A stretch of 64,000 bases of DNA from an uncultured Lachnospiraceae bacterium (GTDB lineage: Bacteria; Bacillota; Clostridia; Lachnospirales; Lachnospiraceae): contig CAMUMG010000001.1 in the NCBI GenBank assembly GCA_947089905.1, positions 1 to 64,000 of the forward strand, written 5' to 3'. Shown here one piece after another: positions 8,084 to 16,831 of the stretch. Position numbers and translations under genes: made by a program. The notes under the pieces were generated by a model, which was not told where the DNA came from, made no database searches, and was given only the letters and a program-made list of their open reading frames with translations. Position 1 is the first letter of the stretch; each line of letters starts with the position of its first letter.

Positions 8084-9865
8084 ATGGAACAATTTATAGA
8101 AAAGATCTCTAAAGAAGTAAAAGCAGCTTTTTTAGTATGTGGATATGAAGAAAAGTATGGACAGATAGCTATTTCAAATCGACCAGATCTTTGTCAATAT
8201 CAATGTAATGGTGCTCTTGCTGCCTCAAAACAATATAAAAAGGCACCAATCATAATTGCAAAAGAGATAGTAGAACAGTTATCAGAAAAATCTATATTTC
8301 AAGAGGTGCAAGCAGTAGCACCTGGATTTATCAATCTTACCATGACTTCTGAATTTTTAGCAGATTATTTAGAAGAGATGGCTTTGTATCCAAAGCTTGG
8401 TTATGAGGAAGAGAAAGAAAAGAAGACAATTATTGTAGATTATGGTGGGGCAAATATAGCAAAACCACTACATGTTGGGCATCTACGTTCTGCAATTATT
8501 GGAGAGAGTATAAAAAGGATTCATCGCTTTGCAGGAAATCATGTGATAGGAGACGTCCATTTAGGAGATTGGGGTCTTCAGATGGGACTTATTATTGAGC
8601 AGTTAAGAGAAGAAAAGCCAGATCTGATTTATTTTCAAGAAAAGGAATCTCCAAAAGAATATCCACAAGAAGCACCTTTTACAATTTCTGAACTAGAACA
8701 GATCTATCCAAAAGCTAGTGCAAAGTCAAAACAAGACCAAACATTTTTAGAACGTGCACATATGGCAACTTTAAAATTACAAAATGGAGATCTGGCATAT
8801 CGTGCCCTTTGGAATCATATCCGAAATGTTTCAATTACAGATTTAAAGAAAAACTATGAAAATCTAAATACTGAATTTGATCTATGGAAAGGGGAGAGTG
8901 ATGTTCAAAATGAAATTGCACCAATGTTAGAAAATATGGTAAACCAGAAAATTGCCTATGAAAGCAGAGGAGCATTAGTAGTAGATGTAGCAGAAGAAAC
9001 CGATACAAAAGAAATTCCTCCTTGTTTAATTCAAAAATCTGATGGGGCGGCGTTATATGCTACTTCAGATTTGGCTACAATTATAGAGAGGGAGCGACTA
9101 TATCATCCAGACTATTATATTTATCTTGCGGATAAAAGACAGGAACTTCATTTTATTCAAGTGTTTAGAACAGCAAAAAAGGCAGGTCTTGTTCCAGATG
9201 ATAGGAAGATGCAGTTTTTAGGATTTGGGACAATGAATGGAAAAGATGGAAAACCGTTTAAGACAAGAGAAGGCGGAGTAATGCGTTTGGAATATTTGAT
9301 AGAGGAGATCAATGAAGCTGTCTATCAAAAAATTCAGTCTGGACAAAAAGTACCTGAAGAGGAGGCAAGACAAATTGCAAAGGTGGTTGGACTTGCTGCC
9401 TTAAAATATGGAGATCTATCCAATCAAATTGCAAAAGACTATGTTTTTGATGTAGAACGATTTTCTTCTTTAGAAGGGGATACTGGACCATATATTCTCT
9501 ATACTATGGTTCGAATTAAGTCCATTCTTAAAAAATATGAAGAACTGACTGGACAAAAGAGTGAGTTGTGTAAATCTATGAAAGGAATAACAAATCGGAC
9601 TAAAAGTGAGATCAACTTAATGTTGACAGCAGCAGGATTTTCCGAGATGATTACAGGAGCAATAAAAGAAAATGCACCTCATAAGATCTGCCAATATATC
9701 TATGCTTTAGCTAACGCATTTAATAGCTTTTATCATGAAAATAAAATTATTACAGAAGAAGATAAACAAAAGCAGCAGACATGGATTGCACAATTACGAT
9801 TACTATTTTCCATTTTAAGTGTCTGTATTGATCTGCTTGGATTTGAAGTACCAGATCGGATGTAA
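8084..9865 (+). CDS. argS: Arginyl-tRNA synthetase (593 aa)
   Basis: This class I synthetase charges tRNA-Arg. The N-terminal Add-1 domain (about 1-100) is followed by the HIGH-type signature HVGH (130-133) in PLHVGHLRSAIIGE. A divergent second signature region is FGTMNGKDGKPFKTREGG, and the C-terminal anticodon-binding domain has GPYILYTMVRI and NAFNSFYH. The length fits the family. GGGAAAGGAAAAG precedes the ATG. It is separated from the next gene by 12 bp, so the DUF815 ATPase is likely co-transcribed. Nothing is odd in the sequence. Confidence 0.96.
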   Translation: MEQFIEKISKEVKAAFLVCGYEEKYGQIAISNRPDLCQYQCNGALAASKQYKKAPIIIAKEIVEQLSEKSIFQEVQAVAPGFINLTMTSEFLADYLEEMALYPKLGYEEEKEKKTIIVDYGGANIAKPLHVGHLRSAIIGESIKRIHRFAGNHVIGDVHLGDWGLQMGLIIEQLREEKPDLIYFQEKESPKEYPQEAPFTISELEQIYPKASAKSKQDQTFLERAHMATLKLQNGDLAYRALWNHIRNVSITDLKKNYENLNTEFDLWKGESDVQNEIAPMLENMVNQKIAYESRGALVVDVAEETDTKEIPPCLIQKSDGAALYATSDLATIIERERLYHPDYYIYLADKRQELHFIQVFRTAKKAGLVPDDRKMQFLGFGTMNGKDGKPFKTREGGVMRLEYLIEEINEAVYQKIQSGQKVPEEEARQIAKVVGLAALKYGDLSNQIAKDYVFDVERFSSLEGDTGPYILYTMVRIKSILKKYEELTGQKSELCKSMKGITNRTKSEINLMLTAAGFSEMITGAIKENAPHKICQYIYALANAFNSFYHENKIITEEDKQKQQTWIAQLRLLFSILSVCIDLLGFEVPDRM

Positions 9866-9877
9866 AGGGGCAAAACA

Positions 9878-11185
9878 ATGGATCAATTACTTTCAAAATT
9901 AATTATTTATAGAAATTTACCTAAAAATAGTGTCTTAGTTGGTCTGGCAACGGCGATTGAACAATATAAAAAGAAGAAGATTGACACAGAAGAAATGATA
10001 TCAGCGGTTTATGAGCAGATTCATAAGCTGTTAGATATTGCTACTATTTATGGATTTGACGAAAATCTATGGCAGAATTATTTAGCATTTTTATTAGCAA
10101 CATTAGAAACGCCATTTAGTATGAGTTGTGAAACGATTGGAGCAAGAACAGGTAGCGTAAATGAGTTTGCAAAAGAGGACTATTCAATTTTTTACCAATT
10201 ACTTCACTATGATTTTTCTATATTAGAAAAGCAGTTAGGTATTCACTGTTTTTCTGTGATAACCAATTATAAAGCAGTAAAAAAGAATGGAACATCTTAT
10301 AATCGTAGTGTGAGTGAAAAGGTACGTATTTTTAGTAAAGAACTTGCACAGGCAGAAGATGAAAAAGCAATCTTTAAAGTTGTAACTGACTTTTATAAAA
10401 AGTATGGCGTTGGGACATTAGGATTAAACAAAGCATTTCGAATAAAAAAGCAGCAAGATCAGGTCATATTACAGCCAATTACAAATACAGAAGAAGTAAA
10501 ACTTTCCGATTTAATTGGATATGATCTGCAAAAGAAAAAGCTGATTGAAAACACACTTGCTTTTGTAGAGGGAAGAAAAGCTAATAATGTGTTACTGTTT
10601 GGAGATAGTGGAACAGGAAAGTCTACAAGCATAAAAGCAATCCTAAATGAATATTATGGACAGGGATTACGGATGATTGAAATTTATAAACATCAGTTTC
10701 AGGATCTAAGTACAGTAATTTCTATGATTAAAAACCGTAACTATAAATTTATTATTTATATGGATGATCTTTCTTTTGAGGAATTTGAAACAGAATATAA
10801 ATATTTAAAGGCAGTAATCGAAGGAGGATTAGAAATTAAACCTGATAATGTTTTGATCTATGCAACTTCAAATCGGAGACATTTAATTCGAGAGACTTGG
10901 TCAGACAGGACAGATGTATCAAAAGATGAATTGCATCGCTCTGATACAATGCAGGAAAAGTTATCTTTAGTAGCACGATTTGGGATTACAATTAATTATT
11001 CTTCTCCATCTCAAAAAGAGTATCAAGAAATTGTAAGAGAGTTGGCAAAACGATATCCAGAGATTACATTAACACAAGAAGAGTTATTACAAAAGGCAAA
11101 TGTTTGGGAATTAAATCATGGCGGTTTATCAGGAAGAACCGCACAACAATTTATTACCTATTTGGCTGGTAAGGAAAAGGAATAA
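9878..11185 (+). CDS. DUF815-family AAA-type ATPase (435 aa)
   Basis: The protein has a helical N-terminal part (1-200) and a P-loop ATPase with Walker [11 protein letters not shown] (241-250), Walker [11 protein letters not shown] (291-300) and a sensor-like YATSNRRHL. The segments [15 protein letters not shown] and IETWSDR-like RETWSDRT are hallmarks of the DUF815 family, whose cellular role is not established as far as I know. AAAGGGGCAAAAC precedes the ATG, and the gene follows argS at 12 bp. Related AAA proteins load or remodel partners, but no substrate is suggested by the context. Confidence 0.88.
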   Translation: MDQLLSKLIIYRNLPKNSVLVGLATAIEQYKKKKIDTEEMISAVYEQIHKLLDIATIYGFDENLWQNYLAFLLATLETPFSMSCETIGARTGSVNEFAKEDYSIFYQLLHYDFSILEKQLGIHCFSVITNYKAVKKNGTSYNRSVSEKVRIFSKELAQAEDEKAIFKVVTDFYKKYGVGTLGLNKAFRIKKQQDQVILQPITNTEEVKLSDLIGYDLQKKKLIENTLAFVEGRKANNVLLFGDSGTGKSTSIKAILNEYYGQGLRMIEIYKHQFQDLSTVISMIKNRNYKFIIYMDDLSFEEFETEYKYLKAVIEGGLEIKPDNVLIYATSNRRHLIRETWSDRTDVSKDELHRSDTMQEKLSLVARFGITINYSSPSQKEYQEIVRELAKRYPEITLTQEELLQKANVWELNHGGLSGRTAQQFITYLAGKEKE

Positions 11186-11228
11186 TGTGATTTGGGAATT
11201 TATTACGTTATATTTTCGCATAATTGTT

Positions 11229-11258
11229 TTGACATAATATGACCTTTTCTGCTACAAT
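11229..11258 (+). promoter_or_regulatory. Promoter of the SH3b/Tudor-like gene
   Basis: TTGACA (11229-11234) and TACAAT (11253-11258) are 18 bp apart, about 45 bp before the GTG start. Confidence 0.75.
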
Positions 11259-11302
11259 AAACTCGTACCAGATCAAAGAAGTTTGAGAAAGGAAGTAGGA
11301 TT

Positions 11303-12400
11303 GTGAACAGGTTTAAAATGGCAGAAAGTAACAAAGGATCAAGTGGAAGAGTACAGTTATTTGGTTGGTTAGTAAAGGTTGGATTAATAGCCATCCTACT
11401 GACAGGTACATTTTTTTTACCTTTGCTTGATGTAAAAGGAGAACCAAATTCAAAAAGTGAGCAGGAAACTGAAATTTATTATAAAGGGAAAGTAACAGCA
11501 AAGGTCAATGTACGGGCAGGAGCTGGAGAAAATAATGAGAGAATAGAACACAATAATCAAAAAGTTCAACTTCAGCCAGGAACAGAAGTATTAATTTTAG
11601 ATGAGGTAATGGTAGGGGATAAGCCATGGTATCATATTCGGTTTCAGATTGGTTCAGATACTTTAGAGGGATATTCAACAAGCAGTTATATTAATAAAAC
11701 CAAAGAAACAATAACACCAACACCACTACCAACCCCAACACCGACCCCAAGTCCAACACCAAGTCCAACTCCTATAACGACACCTGAGCCGACAGTTTCT
11801 GCTGTTATGCCAAAAGAAAATAGAGAGAATAAAACATCAACAACACAAATAATTATTATTACTGCGGGGGCTGCACTATTACTTGTCAGTATGTGTGGAA
11901 TTGTATTACATCAAAAAAAGCATCCAAAAGCAGAACAAAATGAATTAACAGAGGCAGTAAAAAAGCTTCAGAATGTACAAATTACTTCTCAAGAACAGAA
12001 AAAATCCTCTACAGAAAAGCTGCCAGAAATTCGTCCTGCAAAAAAGGAAGAAAAACCAAAGAGTAAAAAGACGAGCAAAGTTCCAGGAGTTTATGTAAAA
12101 AATCCATCTCAGTCAATATTTGAGGATTTAGAACCAGAGTTAACTCCTCAAGAAAGAATCGACGCTGTTTCAAAGGAAAATGAAGAAAAAAAGGCATTTC
12201 GAAAACAATTAGATGAATTAAGAGAACATGATATTGTACAACATATATACTTTGGAAGAGGAGAAGTATTTGATAACACAGATATTAAATTAATTGAAAT
12301 TCGCTTTGGAAATGATGTACGTTTTCTAAATAAAGATGCGCTTGCATCTAAAAAATTGATTACAAAATTTGAAGAAGCAGAACGTAGATGGCGGTATTAG
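11303..12400 (+). CDS. Membrane protein with extracellular SH3b domain and C-terminal Tudor-like domain (365 aa)
   Basis: A GTG start at 11303 is preceded by AAAGGAAGTAGG. The order is: membrane segment (about 20-42), bacterial SH3 domain (about 60-131, KVNVRAGAG...GYSTSSYI), a Pro/Thr linker rich in TPTPSP, a second membrane segment (about 181-203), a charged linker, and a compact end domain, HDIVQHIYFGRGEVFD...IEIRFGNDVRFLNK. That end domain resembles the Tudor-like tail of UvrD/PcrA helicases (G-D-x-V-x-H-x-x-F-G-x-G-x-V). Topology predicts SH3b outside and the Tudor-like part inside, which would join wall sensing to a cytoplasmic partner. Function is unknown. Confidence 0.75.
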   Translation: MNRFKMAESNKGSSGRVQLFGWLVKVGLIAILLTGTFFLPLLDVKGEPNSKSEQETEIYYKGKVTAKVNVRAGAGENNERIEHNNQKVQLQPGTEVLILDEVMVGDKPWYHIRFQIGSDTLEGYSTSSYINKTKETITPTPLPTPTPTPSPTPSPTPITTPEPTVSAVMPKENRENKTSTTQIIIITAGAALLLVSMCGIVLHQKKHPKAEQNELTEAVKKLQNVQITSQEQKKSSTEKLPEIRPAKKEEKPKSKKTSKVPGVYVKNPSQSIFEDLEPELTPQERIDAVSKENEEKKAFRKQLDELREHDIVQHIYFGRGEVFDNTDIKLIEIRFGNDVRFLNKDALASKKLITKFEEAERRWRY

Positions 12401-12412
12401 AAAAATAAAGAT

Positions 12413-12439
12413 GGCTGTTACAGCTTTGTTGTAACAGCC
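12413..12439 (+). terminator. Strong hairpin between the SH3b gene and the Hpt gene
   Basis: A perfect 10-bp stem (12413-12422 with 12430-12439) has a 7-base loop. The T-tract is poor (GCTTTC), so it may stabilise or partially terminate the transcript rather than end it fully. Confidence 0.5.
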
Positions 12440-12473
12440 GCTTTCTACGATGTCGTCAATTTGGAGGTTAGTT

Positions 12474-12830
12474 ATGGAAGAAGAGTTAAAAACTACTTTA
12501 AAAGAAAATGGTGTAAATTTAGCGGTAGGATTAGAACGGTTTTTAGGAAATGAAGCACTATTCGAAAAATTTTTAAGAAAATTTTTGTTGGATTCATCAT
12601 TTAAAGAAATGTCACAATCCATGGAAATAGGAGATACCAGTGAAGCATTTAAAGCCGCCCATACATTAAAAGGGGTTGCAGGTAATTTATCTATAGATGG
12701 AGTCTATCATTCTGTTATTCCAGTAATGGAGGCACTTCGTTTAGGAAATTTGACAGAAGCACAAAAACTATTTCCAATATTAGAAGAGAAGTATAAATCT
12801 GTAATTCATATTTTAAAGACAATAGTATAA
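12474..12830 (+). CDS. Stand-alone histidine phosphotransfer (Hpt) protein (118 aa)
   Basis: Hpt proteins carry a phosphate between receiver domains in phosphorelays. The phospho-histidine is H63 in KAAHTLKGVAGNL, the canonical H-x-L-K-G motif, within a predicted four-helix bundle. The start at 12474 has GGAGGTTAGTT in front; the longer frame from 12450 lacks this. No hybrid kinase or receiver gene is adjacent, so its partners are encoded elsewhere. The two two-component systems in this window are of the simple OmpR type and do not obviously need an Hpt protein. Confidence 0.88.
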   Translation: MEEELKTTLKENGVNLAVGLERFLGNEALFEKFLRKFLLDSSFKEMSQSMEIGDTSEAFKAAHTLKGVAGNLSIDGVYHSVIPVMEALRLGNLTEAQKLFPILEEKYKSVIHILKTIV

Positions 12831-12859
12831 TAAATTCTTTTATTCTCCAGTAGTTTCCA

Positions 12860-12921
12860 TTGATTTAAAAAATAAAACCTGTTATTCTATATCTGTAACA
12901 ATTTTGTAACATATATGTAAT
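12860..12921 (+). promoter_or_regulatory. CAP-gene promoter with a triple TGTAAY direct repeat
   Basis: TTGATT (12860-12865) and TATTCT (12883-12888) are 17 bp apart. Three direct repeats, TGTAAC (12894-12899), TGTAAC (12905-12910) and TGTAAT (12916-12921), follow with exact 5-bp gaps. Two TGTWAH copies with N5 is the published WalR (YycF) box pattern. Here the sites sit at and after the start point, which would suit repression. Confidence 0.6.
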
Positions 12922-12940
12922 AAAAGCAGGAGGAAAAGTT

Positions 12941-13696
12941 ATGAGTTTTAAATCAATTATGATAGCAGCAGTATTAACTGGAGGATTTTCTATTGGAACA
13001 CTTTCCATTGGAGGACAGCCATCTTGTAATTTAGATTCACAAACTTACATAGCACAACAAGAAAGTGAACAAAAAGTACAAGACAACTGTAACATAAAAA
13101 AATGGGAAGTGATAAACCTAAATAAAATCCAAAATTTCGAAAAATTCTTTCAAGAATTAAATAATCTTTTAGGAAATCAACAAAATAATTGCCCAGAGAT
13201 AAACAAACCAGAAACAAACAAACCAGAAACAAACAAACCAGAAACAAACAAACCAGAAACAAACAAACCAGAAACAAATAAACCAGAAACAAATAAACCA
13301 GAAACAAATGTAGAGATTTCGAAAGTAATAGAAGAAGTTGCAAAACTTGTAAATCAGGAAAGGAAAAAGGCAGGACTTCCTTCTCTTACATTAAATGTAA
13401 AGGCTTGTAATGCAGCAACAATACGTGCAAAAGAGACACAACAGTCATTTTCACATACTAGACCAAATGGAAAAAACTTTTCTACAGCATTAAAAGAAGC
13501 AAATATTTCATTTTCAGGAGCAGGAGAAAATATTGCATGGGGTCAGAAAACCGCACAGGCAGTTATGAAAGATTGGATGAACTCCCCTGGACACAGAGCA
13601 AATATTTTAAATGCAAAGTATACTCAGATAGGAATAGGATATGTTTTAAATGACTCTGGAATTCCCTATTGGACACAGCTATTTTTCTATGAATAG
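12941..13696 (+). CDS. Secreted CAP-domain (SCP-like) protein with NKPET repeats (251 aa)
   Basis: A signal peptide (about 1-27) leads into an uncharacterised Cys-containing segment, then seven exact NKPET pentapeptides (about 88-122) and a CAP/SCP domain (about 128-251). The CAP domain has the family markers LVNQERKKAGL, FSHTRPNG, ENIAWG and HRANILN. Bacterial CAP proteins such as YkwD/SafA-linked proteins are cell-surface or spore associated; the biochemical role is not settled. AGGAGGAAAAGTT precedes the ATG. The repeat tract is a flexible spacer that can change length without a frameshift. Upstream WalR-like repeats fit a wall-related job. Confidence 0.9.
   Translation: MSFKSIMIAAVLTGGFSIGTLSIGGQPSCNLDSQTYIAQQESEQKVQDNCNIKKWEVINLNKIQNFEKFFQELNNLLGNQQNNCPEINKPETNKPETNKPETNKPETNKPETNKPETNKPETNVEISKVIEEVAKLVNQERKKAGLPSLTLNVKACNAATIRAKETQQSFSHTRPNGKNFSTALKEANISFSGAGENIAWGQKTAQAVMKDWMNSPGHRANILNAKYTQIGIGYVLNDSGIPYWTQLFFYE
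13201..13305 (+). repeat. Seven 15-bp tandem repeats coding NKPET
   Basis: Seven uninterrupted copies of a 15-bp unit occupy 105 bp. The first five are identical and the last two share one synonymous C-to-T change (AAC to AAT), which points to recent expansion by slippage or unequal exchange. The unit is a multiple of three, so copy changes keep the frame. Confidence 0.95.
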
Positions 13697-13699
13697 GAC

Positions 13700-13741
13700 T
13701 TGACATTTTATCTGCTTCCAGTTATATTTGGATCAAATATA
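13700..13741 (+). promoter_or_regulatory. marR-type gene promoter and operator
   Basis: TTGACA (13700-13705) and TATATT (13723-13728) are 17 bp apart. A perfect 8-bp inverted repeat with 3-bp centre, TATATTTG-N3-CAAATATA (13723-13741), overlaps the -10. A near copy lies before the ABC exporter. Confidence 0.75.
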
Positions 13742-13758
13742 ATTGGACGGTGCATATT

Positions 13759-14226
13759 ATGGAAAAACTAAATTGGAATTTGATTTCCTTTGATATTATA
13801 CATTGTTTATCTCGAATGAAAGTGTCTATAGAAAAGGTGGTTTCCCCTGTTATACAGACATATAAATTAACTCCTCTTGGAATAACAGTAGTATTTTTTG
13901 TAGGAATGAAAAATAAACCAACGATTAGTGATATCAATCGCTGTTTAAAAATCAATCAGGGTAATTTATCAACTTTATGCAAAAAATTAGAGCATTTAGG
14001 ATTTTTAACCCGAACAAGAGATCAAAAGGATGAACGAGTGGTTAGATTAGAACTGACAGATACCGGACAAGAGGTAATGAGGGCAATACAAAAAGAATTA
14101 TGTCGTTTAGAAAAAATTATGTCTAAGCTTTCCAAAGAAGAAATATTTTATGCAATAGAGGGATTACAGCATTTTACTGATTTTACAGAAAAATTATGTG
14201 ACACAGCAGGATCTTACAGTTTATAA
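13759..14226 (+). CDS. MarR-family transcriptional regulator (155 aa)
   Basis: A winged helix-turn-helix is visible: TISDINRCLKINQGNLSTLCKKLEHLGFLTR, then the wing RDQKDERVVRLELTDTG, flanked by dimerisation helices. MarR proteins repress their own gene and adjacent exporters until a ligand binds. The start at 13759 follows GGACGG; another ATG three codons upstream is possible. The gene is followed after 97 bp by an ABC exporter whose promoter bears a similar palindrome, so the exporter is the likely target. The inducer is unknown. Confidence 0.88.
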   Translation: MEKLNWNLISFDIIHCLSRMKVSIEKVVSPVIQTYKLTPLGITVVFFVGMKNKPTISDINRCLKINQGNLSTLCKKLEHLGFLTRTRDQKDERVVRLELTDTGQEVMRAIQKELCRLEKIMSKLSKEEIFYAIEGLQHFTDFTEKLCDTAGSYSL

Positions 14227-14255
14227 TTATTTAAGACGTTTTTACAGATAATCTC

Positions 14256-14302
14256 TTGACTTTTCGATATGTTTAGATTAAATTGTATTTAATTCAAATA
14301 TA
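14256..14302 (+). promoter_or_regulatory. ABC exporter promoter with second MarR-like operator
   Basis: TTGACT (14256-14261) is followed at 16-17 bp by a -10 (TTAAAT or TAAATT, 14278-14284). A 19-bp site at 14284-14302 matches the palindrome at 13723-13741 at 15 of 19 positions and lies over the start point. Confidence 0.6.
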
Positions 14303-14323
14303 AAGAGAAGGAAGGAGATTATT

Positions 14324-16681
14324 TTGTTAGAATTAAAAGATATAAGAAAGACATATCGAATTGGAGAAATTGAAACAAAGGCCTTAGATGGTATTAGTGT
14401 TGCATTTCGAGAGAGAGAATTTGTTGCTATTTTAGGAACAAGTGGTTCAGGAAAAACAACTTGTTTAAATATTATTGGAGGCCTTGATCAATATGATTCA
14501 GGGGATTTAGTTATTAAAGGAAAAAGTACAAAAGATTTTAATGCCAATGACTGGGATGCTTATCGAAATAATTCGATTGGTTTTGTGTTTCAAAGTTATA
14601 ATTTGATTACTCATTTAAGTATTGTAGCAAATGTTGAATTGGGAATGACATTAAGTGGGGTTTCTAGGGAAGAAAAACATAGAAAGGCGTTAGAAGTCTT
14701 AGAAAAGGTAGGATTAAAAGAACATCTTCACAAAAGACCAAATCAGCTTTCCGGCGGTCAGATGCAGAGAGTAGCAATTGCAAGAGCTCTAGCGAATGAT
14801 CCAGAGATTTTACTTTGTGATGAACCAACAGGAGCTTTAGACAGTACAACAAGTGTACAGATTATGGATTTGATTAAAGAGGTAGCACAAGATCGTTTGG
14901 TAATTATGGTAACACATAATCCAGAATTAGCCGATCAATATGCAGATCGAATCATTCGATTTTCTGACGGAAAGATTATAGATGATACCCATCCACATAA
15001 AGAACGTCCAAAGACAGAACAATTTAAGTTAAAGAAGACAAATATGAGCTTTTTGACTGCTCTTCGTCTTTCATTTCAGAATTTAAAAACCAAAAAGGGA
15101 AGAACATTTCTTACAGCATTTGCTTCTAGTATAGGAATTATTGGAATTGCTGTTATTTTAAGTTTATCTACAGGATTTCAGGCAGAGATTGATAACTTTC
15201 AGTCAGATGCTATGGCAGAATTTCCAATTTTAATTACAAAGGCAATACAAGAAGTAGATATGAATTCCATGATTGAGATGTCAGAAGGAATGCAAAATCG
15301 TGTATATGGTACAAATGAGTATGCAGATACAACAGAATTGATGATTAAAGATAATTCTGGAGGGATTGAGGTTCACAAAAATAAAATTGAGGATGGATTT
15401 TTAGATTATATTCATAAAATTTCGCCAGAGATTTGTGGAAGTATTGGTTATACGAGAATTGTAAATATGAATATTGTAAGAAAAGTATCTGATACAACAT
15501 ATGTACCAGTTATAATTGGAAATGCGATGATGAATCATTCTTCTTCTAATAGAAATATGACCTCTACAAGTAGTATGGGAATTTCGTGTTATCCAGATTC
15601 TTTAGCCGAAGGAGATAATTATTTAGAAAATTATTATGAATTGGTTTCTGGAAGTTATCCACAGTCAGAAACAGATGTTGTTTTAGTAGTAGAAACGACG
15701 AATACGATTGAAAAAAGTACACTTGAAGCATTAGGATTTGATATAGAAGGAAAAAATAGTTTACCATTTGAAGAAGTAGTTGGGACAAAATTCAAAGTAA
15801 TAGATAATAATTCTTATTACCAAAAAACAGAATTTGGAACATATTTACCTTCAATGGACTATGTTAAGATGTATGAATCAGGAGAGGGTTTTGATATTCA
15901 AATCTCTGGAATTGTACGTGCAAAGAAAGGCACAAAAATGTCTATGCTTGCTACAGGAATTGCTTATAGTGATGCTCTTTCAAAACGGATTATTACAGCG
16001 GCAGAAAATTCAGATATTGTAAAAGATCAACGTAATGTAGACTATAATATTATGTCAATGGAAGCAATGGACGAACAGACAAAGGAAAATTTTCTTGCTT
16101 ATTTAGGAGGAGATCCAACGCCATATCTTGTTATGGTCTTTCCAAAAGATTTTGAATCAAAAGATAAGGTATTGGATTATTTAGATGAGTTTAATCGTGA
16201 AAAAGATAAAGATGATATTATTGTCTATTCTGATTTAGCAGGTACAATGTCTTCTATGACTTCTGGAATTATGGATGGTGTTACATTGGTATTGATTGCA
16301 TTTGCTGCTGTATCTTTAGTTGTCAGTATGATTATGATCTGCATTATTACTTATACAAGTGTTTTAGAGCGAACAAAAGAAATAGGAATTCTTCGGGCAT
16401 TAGGTGCTAGAAAAAAGGATATTACAAGAGTATTTGATGCAGAAACTTGTATTTTGGGAGTATTTTCGGGAGTTCTTGGAGTATTCATTGCTTGGCTTTT
16501 TACGTTTCCAATCAATACAGTAATTAATTCTCAAGCGGGACTGACAAGTGCTTCTCACCTACAATTTGTCCATGCAGTTATTCTCGTATTAGTTAGTACA
16601 ATTATTACAATTTTAGGAGGTCATATTCCTGCAAAACTTGCTTCCAAGAAAGAAGCAGTAGAAGCATTGCGAAGTGAATAA
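14324..16681 (+). CDS. ABC exporter: MacB-like fused ATPase and FtsX-type permease (785 aa)
   Basis: One chain carries an ATPase at the N-terminus and a permease at the C-terminus. The ATPase has Walker A GTSGSGKT (38-45), signature LSGGQ (142-146) and Walker B LLCDEPTG (163-170). The permease has a first membrane segment near 265-290, a large extracellular domain, and three more segments near 655-770 with the FtsX signature ERTKEIGILRALGARKKDI. This architecture is typical of MacB/YknY-YknZ-like exporters of peptides or toxins. A TTG start at 14324 is supported by AAGGAGAT. The upstream MarR gene and shared operator suggest drug- or peptide-induced efflux. Confidence 0.9.
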   Translation: MLELKDIRKTYRIGEIETKALDGISVAFREREFVAILGTSGSGKTTCLNIIGGLDQYDSGDLVIKGKSTKDFNANDWDAYRNNSIGFVFQSYNLITHLSIVANVELGMTLSGVSREEKHRKALEVLEKVGLKEHLHKRPNQLSGGQMQRVAIARALANDPEILLCDEPTGALDSTTSVQIMDLIKEVAQDRLVIMVTHNPELADQYADRIIRFSDGKIIDDTHPHKERPKTEQFKLKKTNMSFLTALRLSFQNLKTKKGRTFLTAFASSIGIIGIAVILSLSTGFQAEIDNFQSDAMAEFPILITKAIQEVDMNSMIEMSEGMQNRVYGTNEYADTTELMIKDNSGGIEVHKNKIEDGFLDYIHKISPEICGSIGYTRIVNMNIVRKVSDTTYVPVIIGNAMMNHSSSNRNMTSTSSMGISCYPDSLAEGDNYLENYYELVSGSYPQSETDVVLVVETTNTIEKSTLEALGFDIEGKNSLPFEEVVGTKFKVIDNNSYYQKTEFGTYLPSMDYVKMYESGEGFDIQISGIVRAKKGTKMSMLATGIAYSDALSKRIITAAENSDIVKDQRNVDYNIMSMEAMDEQTKENFLAYLGGDPTPYLVMVFPKDFESKDKVLDYLDEFNREKDKDDIIVYSDLAGTMSSMTSGIMDGVTLVLIAFAAVSLVVSMIMICIITYTSVLERTKEIGILRALGARKKDITRVFDAETCILGVFSGVLGVFIAWLFTFPINTVINSQAGLTSASHLQFVHAVILVLVSTIITILGGHIPAKLASKKEAVEALRSE

Positions 16682-16683
16682 GC

Positions 16684-16724
16684 AAAAAGGGAGTTATTGC
16701 ATAAGACGGCATAACTCCTTTTTT
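16684..16724 (+). terminator. Terminator after the ABC exporter
   Basis: An 8-bp core stem (16690-16697 with 16711-16718), extended by flanking A and T runs, ends in TTTTTT. Confidence 0.8.
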
Positions 16725-16737
16725 CTCTACAAAATAG

Positions 16738-16766
16738 TTGAAATAGGGAAAAAAAAGTAGTATCAT
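16738..16766 (+). promoter_or_regulatory. Promoter of the first chemoreceptor gene
   Basis: TTGAAA (16738-16743) and TATCAT (16761-16766) are 17 bp apart, about 65 bp before the start codon. Confidence 0.65.
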
Positions 16767-16831
16767 TTAAAGGAAAGAAATAAAAGATATACCATCCATA
16801 TTTTTGAATTATGATAGAGGGGGAGAAAACG

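Noticed and set aside
13201..13305. CRISPR array
   Set aside because: The units are contiguous 15-bp repeats with no spacers and they code for an in-frame pentapeptide.
12990..13343. Minus-strand frame with LFLVC repeats
   Set aside because: It is the reverse image of the NKPET repeat tract in the CAP gene.
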